Shown: piece after piece, positions 1 to 7,965 of the stretch
How positions within the stretch are numbered: the first letter of the stretch is position 1
How the letters are laid out: every line of letters begins with the position of its first letter
Assembly: GCA_964527265.1 (NCBI GenBank)
Contig: CAZGOM010000074.1
Location: 1-25,935, forward strand
Reading direction: 5' to 3'
Length of the DNA: 25,935 bases
Origin: CAZGOM01 sp964527265
GTDB lineage: Bacteria; Planctomycetota; Phycisphaerae; Phycisphaerales; Phycisphaeraceae
Translations under genes and position numbers: made by a program
The notes under the pieces: generated by a model
What the model was told of the DNA's origin: nothing
The model's input: only the letters and a program-made list of their open reading frames with translations
The model's database searches: none

Positions 1-479
1 TTCACCGCATTCGCATGCGATTCCACAAACCAAAGCGACTTGTCGATCCCGCGGCCAATCCCCGTGAAAAGATCCGCCGTCAGCTTGTCGCCCACTTCGT
101 CCGAATAATTGATCGCCTCGCGGCAAAGATTCCCGTACTGCGCCAAGGCAGACGAAATCGCCTCCACATGGTCAGACCCCCGTGTGATCTGCGCAGGGTA
201 CGCAGGCAGCGTCGTGCGGCTTGAGGCTGTCCTCACGGTCCCTTCCGCGTCCCCGCCCAGTTGCACCGCCCGCTCGGCGATGTCATCCATATACCCCAGC
301 ACTTCACCCGAAATCTCATCAAAAAGTTCGTGCAGCGCAATGAACTGCGGCCCCTTCACATTCCAGTGCGCCGTCTTCACCTGCGTGTACAGGTCAATCG
401 TGTCCGCCAGGCGTGCATTGCACAATTCAGCGATCTTCTTGCGCACAGGTTCAGCCAGGCCGTTCTTGGTGGGATGCAT
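1..479 (-). CDS. dps: Dps-family DNA-binding ferritin-like protein (partial, 3' end outside window)
   Basis: Translating the minus strand from the ATG at 479 gives 159 codons without a stop before the window edge, so the C-terminus is missing. Dps proteins are cytoplasmic dodecamers that oxidise Fe(II) with peroxide, store the iron and protect DNA. The intersubunit ferroxidase residues are all visible: H38 in the TAHWNVKG motif, H50, D54, D65 and E69. They match E. coli Dps H51, H63, D67, D78 and E82 with a constant offset of 13. An in-frame ATG lies seven codons upstream (500), but only the ATG at 479 has a Shine-Dalgarno (AAAGGA, 8 nt away). A TATAAT on the minus strand (570-565) could be its -10, though I see no good -35. 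The infC terminator separates it from infC. Confidence 0.93.
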   Translation of the reverse strand, partial: MHPTKNGLAEPVRKKIAELCNARLADTIDLYTQVKTAHWNVKGPQFIALHELFDEISGEVLGYMDDIAERAVQLGGDAEGTVRTASSRTTLPAYPAQITRGSDHVEAISSALAQYGNLCREAINYSDEVGDKLTADLFTGIGRGIDKSLWFVESHANAV

Positions 480-588
480 GGTTTCTTTCCTTTTAAACAT
501 GGTTTTTAGATGACGTTGGGGATTGCAATAAGAGAAACCCCAATCGGAAGCTGGTACGGATTTGATTATAGAACCCTCCAGCAAAAAA

Positions 589-610
589 GCGCCCGGCATA
601 AGCCGGGCGC
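589..610 (-). terminator. Rho-independent terminator of infC
   Basis: A perfect 9-bp GC-rich stem (GCGCCCGGC / GCCGGGCGC) closes a 4-nt loop. Read on the minus strand it is followed directly by six T (588-583). It lies about 50 nt after the infC stop and before dps, so it ends infC transcription. Confidence 0.92.
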
Positions 611-660
611 TCTGGAAAGTTCTTTGCATGCCTTCATGTCAAGGCATCAACCGCCATCAC

Positions 661-1407
<747 letters not shown>

Positions 1408-1508
1408 GGCTGGACTCCAGATAAAGGAACTGAAAACCAACGGCCAAACATGGCGGCCGGCCCGCAAAGCAAAGCGTCTGCTTAGCCCCTGGGGCGAATG
1501 ATCCAACT

Positions 1509-1536
1509 ATTATGACGCGCCCAGCCCGCTTGTAAA
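1509..1536 (-). promoter_or_regulatory. Probable infC promoter
   Basis: On the minus strand TTTACA (1536-1531) and CATAAT (1514-1509) are separated by 16 nt. Each matches the sigma-70 consensus at 5 of 6 positions. The implied leader before the AUC start is about 95 nt. Confidence 0.7.
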
Positions 1537-1669
1537 GCCTCTTTACACCAAATTCAAAGCCAATGGTTCTGGAATCTCCCGTGCTCTTCTTCTTCCCATC
1601 CCCACTTAGTCCCTTGCCGCTTATCTCTTTTACCTTTCTTCACACGTTTCGCCCAAGCCCGCGTAATGC

Positions 1670-1675
1670 TATACT
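1670..1675 (+). promoter_or_regulatory. Possible -10 element of the 1721-5430 operon
   Basis: TATACT lies 45 nt before the ATG at 1721. The -35 position at 17-nt spacing (TTTCGC) is a poor match, so this is only a candidate. It faces away from the infC promoter in the 1537-1720 intergenic stretch. Confidence 0.35.
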
Positions 1676-1720
1676 CCGGGCACTTCTCCATTTCAGGGAT
1701 ATGAGGGAATTCTCACGCCC

Positions 1721-3937
1721 ATGTACAGCCCCCCGCTGAAGCGATTACTGGAGGTCCGTCGCGCCAATGCCAAGGCATTTATGTCTTTGGCCGAGGCTCT
1801 GCGCCGAGCAGCCCCCAAGGCAATTGCCGAGATCGCCCGCGAAGCGCTCCCCGGCGACTGGCGCGCCCGTATCGATAATCAGTGGATCACCGCCGCTCTC
1901 GTCCCCCTCGCCCCCGGCGCCATCGGCACCTGGACGGACGACAAGCTCGAAACACAGTTCGACGCCGCCGCACAGCTCACTTCCCAGTGGAATGTCGATA
2001 AACGCCTCATCGCCATCGGCATGGAATGCCTCCGCTCATGGGTCGTCAGCGTCGCCCATGCCTCCCGCATGAGCATTGACACCATCGACGCCGCCAACCA
2101 GGCCATGCTCCTGGCCGAAGCCGTCCTCGCCTCCGAACTCGGGTACGGCACAGCAAACTCTTTCCACAAAGACCTCAAAGTCCTCCGTGGAAACATCGCT
2201 CAAATCAAGTCCGTCGCGCTCGCCCCCGATGGCGCCACCATCTTCCCCATCGACCCGGACCTGATGTCCAAAATCGCCGACCGCGTCGAAAAAGGCCTCG
2301 AAGCGCGCGACGCTATCATCGCCCGCCTCCATGCCCGCGCCGAAGAATGCATCGCCTCCGGACAGTTCTCCACCGCCCTCTCCGCCCTTGAGCAGGTTGA
2401 ACTTCAAAACCTTCGCCTCGGGCAGACCAAGCAGCTTCTGGAAGAACTCGCCGAGGCACACGCCATCAAGCTCGTCGAAATGTCCTTGAGCGGCCTCTCC
2501 TCATCCACCGCCGCCGGCGCCACTTCCATCTCCGGCGCGTCCGCCGCCGGCGCCACTGCGGCCCCGCTTGCCGAACCTCTTGACGAAAGCAGCAGCGTCC
2601 TCTCCCCCGACGAAGTCAATTCCCTTGCCACAGGCGGCTTGGTCGAGGACGACGAAGCCACCAACTCCGATCTCATCCGTATCGACGATCCCGGCGACGA
2701 AGACGACAGCCGCATCCAGGACAGCTTCCAGGACACCAGCACCGGCGACCTTACCGCCTCCGCCATCCGTGTCGCCGGAGACTTCGACAGCGCCAAATAC
2801 CACTGGATGGTCACCACCGAACTGGACATGCCCAAGGGCTACCCGCTCCCTTACATGCTTGACGAAAACGTCAAGTTCAACGGCATCGACATCCGCCGCG
2901 ACGTCGTTCTCTTCAACCCCCACGTCCTGGGCGTCCTCCCCCAGCGCGGCCTCCACGAAATCTTCCTCAGCCAGGGCAAAAATGCCAACTGGGGCGACGC
3001 CTTCCGCGGCTGGCTCTCCAGCCACGAAAAACGCCTTGAAACCTTCTTCCAGCGCTGCTCGCAAAACCTTTCCGAACACGAGCCGCGCATCGGCCTGGCC
3101 GTCATCGGCAAAATGGGCTGGCACGCCACCTACGAGCTCACCAACAACACCCCATCCCCCACCGATGACCCCCTCGCCTATGACAACGACTACCTCGACG
3201 ACTGGGAAGAGGTCATCGCCAATATCAATAAAACCTGGGACACCACCTTCTGCCGCCAGATGAACTTCGAGATTCCCGAAGGCACCAGCGGCTTTGCCGA
3301 CCTCGAAGGCGGCCAGAAGCGCAAGCACGCCAAACGCAAGATTCTCTCCAATTCCTGGAATTACTTCTCCTGCGCCCTCTTTCTCTGGACGCTGCGCACC
3401 TGCAAGCGCCTCTTCCCGCAATCACGCTGGGCCTTCCTGGGCTATCCCCTGCCCCTCTCCCTGGCCGACCCCACTGACGTCAACGCCAAAATGGTCGTCC
3501 ACCAGCGCATCAACGACAAGCTCAAGTGGCTATGGCAGGCCCAGGACGCGGTCATCCCCAACCTGCTGGCCCACTCCTTCACCATCGCCGACGGCAAAAA
3601 GCCCGACATGGGACGCAAGCAGAACAATACAAGCCTCGACCGAAAAGCCGTTGAGTACAACATCCGTGAGGCCATCCGCGTCCGTGACAAGTATGCCACC
3701 GGCAAACCTGTCCTCTCCGCCCATACCTACACCTACCCGGCTTCCGCAAAGAACCTTACACTCAACGACATCAACATCGAACATCAGTTCCGCCTCCCCC
3801 TGGACTGCGGCGTCGATGGCCTCCTGATCCGCGGCCATCTCAGCAGCAGAACACAGATCGAAGCGCTTCAACTCCAGATCAACGGTAAACTCGGAAAAGT
3901 CATCAAAGACGCACTCGCCTCGAAAAACCAACCGTAA
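1721..3937 (+). CDS. Large signal-less protein with C-terminal GH56 (hyaluronidase)-like domain
   Basis: This 738-residue protein has no signal peptide or membrane segment. Residues 1-260 look helical, with a TPR- or coiled-coil-like stretch around 185-255. Residues 265-345 are a low-complexity linker that is first Ser/Ala/Gly-rich and then acidic. Residues about 360-735 carry, in order, blocks resembling GH56 hyaluronidases: a strand at 394-406 (DVVLF...LGVLP), W570-P576 (WAFLGYP, compare WGYYAYP), N598-L616 (NDKLKWLW...AVIPNLL, compare NDxxxWLW...PSxY), R649-V654 (REAIRV) and G697-H706 (GVDGLLIRGH, compare GADGFIIWG). The catalytic DxE motif is uncertain. The aligned strand reads VIGKMGW (461-467), without D or E, while a DWEE occurs at 494-497 with a Trp at the same downstream spacing as in PH20. 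Active-site Tyr and Trp positions look replaced (L616, R704). It is the first gene of an operon with two Roadblock-like genes. A small hairpin (3958-3976) lies in the 72-nt gap to the next gene. The GH56 link is my visual alignment. Confidence 0.75.
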   Translation: MYSPPLKRLLEVRRANAKAFMSLAEALRRAAPKAIAEIAREALPGDWRARIDNQWITAALVPLAPGAIGTWTDDKLETQFDAAAQLTSQWNVDKRLIAIGMECLRSWVVSVAHASRMSIDTIDAANQAMLLAEAVLASELGYGTANSFHKDLKVLRGNIAQIKSVALAPDGATIFPIDPDLMSKIADRVEKGLEARDAIIARLHARAEECIASGQFSTALSALEQVELQNLRLGQTKQLLEELAEAHAIKLVEMSLSGLSSSTAAGATSISGASAAGATAAPLAEPLDESSSVLSPDEVNSLATGGLVEDDEATNSDLIRIDDPGDEDDSRIQDSFQDTSTGDLTASAIRVAGDFDSAKYHWMVTTELDMPKGYPLPYMLDENVKFNGIDIRRDVVLFNPHVLGVLPQRGLHEIFLSQGKNANWGDAFRGWLSSHEKRLETFFQRCSQNLSEHEPRIGLAVIGKMGWHATYELTNNTPSPTDDPLAYDNDYLDDWEEVIANINKTWDTTFCRQMNFEIPEGTSGFADLEGGQKRKHAKRKILSNSWNYFSCALFLWTLRTCKRLFPQSRWAFLGYPLPLSLADPTDVNAKMVVHQRINDKLKWLWQAQDAVIPNLLAHSFTIADGKKPDMGRKQNNTSLDRKAVEYNIREAIRVRDKYATGKPVLSAHTYTYPASAKNLTLNDINIEHQFRLPLDCGVDGLLIRGHLSSRTQIEALQLQINGKLGKVIKDALASKNQP

Positions 3938-4009
3938 ACCGGCGTTCACCGGCCCTGAGGCTTCTCAAAAAAGCCTTCGCCCCATGAACCATCTCTCTCC
4001 AGGTGTGCC

Positions 4010-5092
4010 ATGTCGCTCTTTCAAGTCCTGGTTGTCGACGAAGACCCCAAGTTCACCTCTGGCGTGGCCAGCGTCCTTCAACGTGCCTCCCGCGAGACAG
4101 GTCGCGCCAAGGGCCTCGTGGTGCTCCGCGCCACGGACATCCGCCGCGCCTTTGAAGTCTTAAACCGCGACCCCGTCCGCATGGTCTTCATTTCCGGCGA
4201 ACTGCAGGGACAGGAACCCCTCCTCCTTGTCGAGCAGTTCGTCCAGGGGTACGGCCATCTTCCTCAGTATGTCTTTGGCCGCGCCGAAACCGACATGCGC
4301 AAGATGCAGTTCCTCCAAAAAGGCATCCAGCGCTACTTCCGCCGGCCCGTCACGCGCTCCGAAGCGATGATCATGTTTGAGGTCATCGCCGCTTATGCCG
4401 CGGAAGTTGAGAAAAACCCCGCACTCATCAAGACCCCCACCGGCCCGCCGCCCGAACTGCCTCCCTCTACGGTCATCTCCCCCGGTTCCGGCCCGCTTCA
4501 GGAACGCCCCGGCTCAGGCCCCCTTCAAAACAAACCCGGTTCCGGCCCGCTCCAGAATAAACCTGGCTCCGGACCCGCCCAAAGCCTCTCCGCCGCCGAT
4601 CAGGCACTCCTCTCCGGCGCCTCCGGCATCTTCAAGGCCGGCTCCAGCCAGCAGGACAACTTCGGCTCCGGCAGCGTCGTCATCCCCTTTGGCAAAGGCA
4701 ACGACCTCCCCGACCCAGACCACTCCGGCAACCTCATGGCCAACGAAGCCATCGCCGGCCTCATGGGTGAATTCGGAGAGCCCGACCTGGATGTCCTGAT
4801 CTCCATGGACTCCACGATTCTGGAAGCACCCGAGAATCCCCAGGCCCTCGAAGAACTCTCCACCCTCGACGAAAAACTCGGCCCAGCCCTCGAAACCGTC
4901 GGCCAGACCATCGTCGACATCCTCGGCGTGCAAAATCCCTCCCAGATCCAGCTTCGCACCCCTGACCGCCTCATCGTCATTCAGATCAACGTCGGCGCGC
5001 GCTCCATCGCCATCACCCGCGACATGGCCGCCTCTCCGCGCTCCGTCGTCAAAGCACTCGAAACGCGCCTCTCGGAGCACACCAACTCATGA
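4010..5092 (+). CDS. Degenerate receiver domain + repeat linker + Roadblock/LC7-like domain
   Basis: The 360-residue product starts after an AGGTG Shine-Dalgarno. Residues 4-130 have the receiver fold pattern, with the acidic pocket D10-E11-D12 kept. The phospho-acceptor aspartate position is S62 (VFISGE) and the conserved Lys of the KP motif is Arg (YFRRPV, R112). It therefore probably cannot be phosphorylated in the usual way and may act as a protein-binding pseudo-receiver. Residues 158-193 contain four 9-residue repeats of the type PGSGPLQNK. Residues about 252-358 resemble a Roadblock/LC7 domain, with VLISMDSTIL, a long helix, then QIQLRTPDRLIVIQINVGARSIAIT and a final helix. Roadblock proteins commonly dimerise and regulate small Ras-like GTPases (MglB acts on MglA), but no GTPase is in this window. 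It overlaps the next gene by ATGA. Domain calls are by eye. Confidence 0.8.
   Translation: MSLFQVLVVDEDPKFTSGVASVLQRASRETGRAKGLVVLRATDIRRAFEVLNRDPVRMVFISGELQGQEPLLLVEQFVQGYGHLPQYVFGRAETDMRKMQFLQKGIQRYFRRPVTRSEAMIMFEVIAAYAAEVEKNPALIKTPTGPPPELPPSTVISPGSGPLQERPGSGPLQNKPGSGPLQNKPGSGPAQSLSAADQALLSGASGIFKAGSSQQDNFGSGSVVIPFGKGNDLPDPDHSGNLMANEAIAGLMGEFGEPDLDVLISMDSTILEAPENPQALEELSTLDEKLGPALETVGQTIVDILGVQNPSQIQLRTPDRLIVIQINVGARSIAITRDMAASPRSVVKALETRLSEHTNS
4481..4588 (+). repeat. Four in-frame 27-bp tandem repeats
   Basis: Four units of 27 bp encode PGSGPLQER, PGSGPLQNK, PGSGPLQNK and PGSGPAQSL. They form a flexible spacer between the receiver-like and Roadblock-like domains. Such a repeat could vary in copy number between strains. 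Confidence 0.9.
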
Positions 5093-5430
5093 GCGCACCC
5101 CTCCAATCCGTCCTCCAGCACACCGTCCAGCTCGCTGGCGTCGCCCAGGCGTTCTTCGTCCTCCCCGACCGCACCGTCCAGAGCGCCGGCGCGCCCGGCC
5201 AGCCCATGCGCCCCGATGAAGCCTGGGTCGCCCTCGCCGACACACTCGACGCCGAAGGCATCGACGCTGACGGCATTGGCGCACGCGAAATCCTCTGGAC
5301 CTTCGACACCTGGTCCGTCCTTCTCTGCAAATCCGCCGAAGGTGTCTTTGGCGCATTGATCGAACGCGACGCCGCAGAAAAAACCCAGACCAAAATCCGC
5401 AGCCTCCTCGAAAAAGCCGGCGTCAAATAA
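5089..5430 (+). CDS. Small Roadblock/LC7-like protein
   Basis: The 113-residue product fits a single Roadblock/LC7 domain in length and pattern. It has a first helix (LQSVLQHTVQLAG), a strand pair (AQAFFVLPDRTVQSAG), a central helix (EAWVALADTLDAEG), strands (REILWTFDTWSVLLCKS, VFGALIER) and a C-terminal helix (TQTKIRSLLEKAG). Its ATG overlaps the stop of the upstream gene (ATGA), so the two are translationally coupled and probably made in a fixed ratio, perhaps as a heterodimer of Roadblock domains. No terminator is obvious after the stop. The family call rests on pattern and genetic context. No catalytic residues are expected in this family. Confidence 0.75.
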   Translation: MSAPLQSVLQHTVQLAGVAQAFFVLPDRTVQSAGAPGQPMRPDEAWVALADTLDAEGIDADGIGAREILWTFDTWSVLLCKSAEGVFGALIERDAAEKTQTKIRSLLEKAGVK

Positions 5431-5742
5431 GACTCCATTGCCCCCCGTTTAACCCTTCTCTATAAACCCATCCTTCCCGCCATCGGTCAACGCGTAAACC
5501 CCTGTTGCGTATCGCCGATATCTCACCTTGTTTAAAGTGCGCCCCTTTCTTCTTTAACCGTTTTCGCAAAAGACGCACTCACCGCGCACCTTCACTAAGC
5601 GATAAATGAAGCCTTTTCATATCACATAGCCATTCCCACGACAGCTAAAAATCACACTTTATCGACTTACAATCCCGTATCTTCAGTCCCCGCCCCAAAT
5701 TAACCTCAAACATCGCCATTCCCCCCCCGGAAACCACCGCAA
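5431..5742. other. Intergenic region without recognised gene
   Basis: These 312 bases are lower in GC than the flanking genes. I see no ORF with coding character, no clear terminator for the upstream operon and no convincing promoter hexamer pair. It probably holds the promoter of the gene at 5743. Confidence 0.6.
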
Positions 5743-7965
5743 ATGCGTGGCCTCAATATCCAACTCCCCCCCTGCGGCATCTTCATCGGCACCGGCATCT
5801 ACCCCACCAGCGCCGACAGCCTCCTCTGCACACTCTACGCACACCAGACCTGGATACCTGAATCAAACTCCCCCAAGGAAATGCTCGACAAAGTCATCTC
5901 CGATAACCAGGGCAACCTCGCCCAGCTCTGGGGCTCCCCTCGCGGCTATTCCCCAAACACGCACGCCCAATGGTTCTACGCCCTCGATGAACTCGGCATC
6001 CAGATCCCCAACCCCGACTGGAACACCGCCCAGAACATCCGCTTCACCGACAGCCCACAACTCAAAGAACACGCCGCCCGCCAGGGCGCAGGCATCCTCC
6101 GCTTCGTCCACGAAGCTGCCAAGCGCGGCATATACACCGCCCTCCTCTACACCGACGCACGCCCCGAATGGTCCAACCGCTTCCAGGAAGCCGGCTACCA
6201 CTACCTCGGTTACGACTTTGGCGAACGCTTCACCTTCCGCTTCGAATCCGCCTCACTCAAACACAAACCCCTCTCCGACATCACCCTTGCAGACCTCGCC
6301 GACGACCTTATCGCACGCGTCCGCGCCCACGTTGACCAGCGTCACGCCACCGGCTGGGGCAACGTCATGGCCACCAGCATCAACTTCTACATCGACTATG
6401 AAATCGTCGCCGGCGCCGACATCCCCGTCATCGAAGATTTCGCCTTCAGCCACCTCAACATGGCCTCCGCCCTCTCCCGCGGTCTCTACCGCCAGTTTGA
6501 CCTCCCCCTCTGGGGCGCGCACCTGGCCCACGAGCATTACTCTTGGATCCCCCATTCAAACCCCCGCAAATTCGACCTCTTCAAAACCGCCATGTACCTC
6601 AAATACATGGCCGGCTGCAAAATGATCATCAACGAAAGCGGCAACTGGTTCGTCGAAGCCTCCCTCTGTGAAGATTCGCCCAAATTCGACTTCCCCCGTG
6701 TTCCCCTCACCCCCGACCAAGTCAGCTGGAGCGGCGACAAAATCGCCGATTACTCCACCTTCATTCCCGAAGCCCGCAAGCACTTCCACAAAATCGGCTA
6801 CGACTCCCCCATCTGCAAAAAATACCGCCGCGAAATCTCCGACTTCTACGACTTCGTCAAAGCCCACGGCACGCCCCAGGGCCAACCCGAATCCACCCTT
6901 GCCCTCATCAAAGGCAATTACGACCTCTGCGGTCATCGCTACAGCCCCGAAGCCGCCGTCGGCGGCGCATTCGCCCTCGCCGATCTCAACCCCGCATGGC
7001 TCGAAGGCGCACCCGAACGCGGATGGGAAATCGCCAAACAAGTCTTCTATCCCCTCATGCCCGTCCTGGATCCCCAACCCAACCGCTTCCTCTCCGGCTC
7101 TCCGTTTGGCATGGTCGACATCGTCACCTTCGCCAAAGACCAGATCGACGCCTCCTTCCTCACCGCCAACTACAAAGCCCTCCTCTTCACCGGCTGGAAC
7201 ACCGCCTCCCTCCACCAATACGAAGTCCTCAAAACCTACGTCTCAAACGGCGGCACCCTCTTTGTCTCCATCCCCCACCTCTCCACCAACATCCGTCGAA
7301 ACTACGCCGCTTACACCACCGATGAGCTCATAAACGCCGGCGACTTCTCCGACCTCTGCGGCGTCAAAGTCAAAGGCCGCGGACGACGCTACTACTGGGC
7401 CACCCCCATCGAAGGCTCCAACGAGCTCGGCTGCCGCTTCCCCCGCCGCTTCGGCATCATCGGCGCATGCATGGGCGATATCCAGGTCACCGATCCCGCC
7501 ATGGAAACCCTCGTCGTCGATGACGAACGCGCCGACCCCGTCCTACTCCGCCGCACCCTCGGCAAAGGCACTGTCTACTTCCTCAACTCCTGGGCCTACC
7601 CCGGCGCGCTCAACACCGACGAAGGCCCAGGCGCCACCACCACCTCCCACGGCCTCATCGGCACCATCTACCGCCACATCGCAAACCGCACCCGCGGCCA
7701 TGTCTACATCACCGACGACCGTTCCCAGCCCGGCACCGAGTGCAAATACATCACCTTTTCATACTTCCCCCAGGCCAACCGGATTTGCTTCCTCAACATC
7801 GACGCAATCCATCCCCACACCCTCTACCTCCACCAGCCCGGCGCCTGCGAACAACTTCAACTCGCCCCCGGTGAATTCCGCATGCTGGATGCAAAACCGC
7901 TTGCAGCCGCCGCTCAGGCATCCCTGGCCATCGCCTCCAGCGCCTCATTCACCGTCGCAAAATAA
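5743..7965 (+). CDS. Predicted cytoplasmic glycoside-hydrolase-like protein with beta-galactosidase-type middle domain
   Basis: The 740-residue product has no signal peptide. Its first 450 residues have the character of a TIM-barrel glycosidase, with conserved-looking aromatic and acidic patches such as PDWN, LGYDFGERF, NFYIDYEI, VIEDFAF and WGAHLAHEHYSW. Residues about 475-530 (YKALLFTGW...LKTYVSNGGTLFVSIP) resemble the class I amidotransferase-like trimerisation domain that follows the barrel in GH42 beta-galactosidases. The C-terminal 150 residues look beta-rich. I cannot assign the substrate or the catalytic pair. Ribosome binding is weak: GGAAA lies about 11 nt before the ATG, and no better start is in frame. 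The 3' end overlaps the convergent gene at 7914 by 52 bp, and the last 30 residues here are low-complexity Ala/Ser. Confidence 0.78.
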   Translation: MRGLNIQLPPCGIFIGTGIYPTSADSLLCTLYAHQTWIPESNSPKEMLDKVISDNQGNLAQLWGSPRGYSPNTHAQWFYALDELGIQIPNPDWNTAQNIRFTDSPQLKEHAARQGAGILRFVHEAAKRGIYTALLYTDARPEWSNRFQEAGYHYLGYDFGERFTFRFESASLKHKPLSDITLADLADDLIARVRAHVDQRHATGWGNVMATSINFYIDYEIVAGADIPVIEDFAFSHLNMASALSRGLYRQFDLPLWGAHLAHEHYSWIPHSNPRKFDLFKTAMYLKYMAGCKMIINESGNWFVEASLCEDSPKFDFPRVPLTPDQVSWSGDKIADYSTFIPEARKHFHKIGYDSPICKKYRREISDFYDFVKAHGTPQGQPESTLALIKGNYDLCGHRYSPEAAVGGAFALADLNPAWLEGAPERGWEIAKQVFYPLMPVLDPQPNRFLSGSPFGMVDIVTFAKDQIDASFLTANYKALLFTGWNTASLHQYEVLKTYVSNGGTLFVSIPHLSTNIRRNYAAYTTDELINAGDFSDLCGVKVKGRGRRYYWATPIEGSNELGCRFPRRFGIIGACMGDIQVTDPAMETLVVDDERADPVLLRRTLGKGTVYFLNSWAYPGALNTDEGPGATTTSHGLIGTIYRHIANRTRGHVYITDDRSQPGTECKYITFSYFPQANRICFLNIDAIHPHTLYLHQPGACEQLQLAPGEFRMLDAKPLAAAAQASLAIASSASFTVAK

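Noticed and set aside
1408..1506. Upstream ATG start for infC
   Set aside because: It would add 33 residues unlike IF-3, and the ATG lies almost at the predicted transcription start. The AUC with GGAG fits better.
2501..3421. 306-codon minus-strand frame opposite the GH56-like gene
   Set aside because: A shadow of the C-ending codons on the plus strand, with no ribosome site and an artefactual Gly/Val/Ala composition.
1721..3937. Type VI secretion protein TssA
   Set aside because: The helical N-terminus first suggested it, but no ImpA-type motif is present, no other T6SS gene is nearby, and the C-terminal blocks fit GH56 better.
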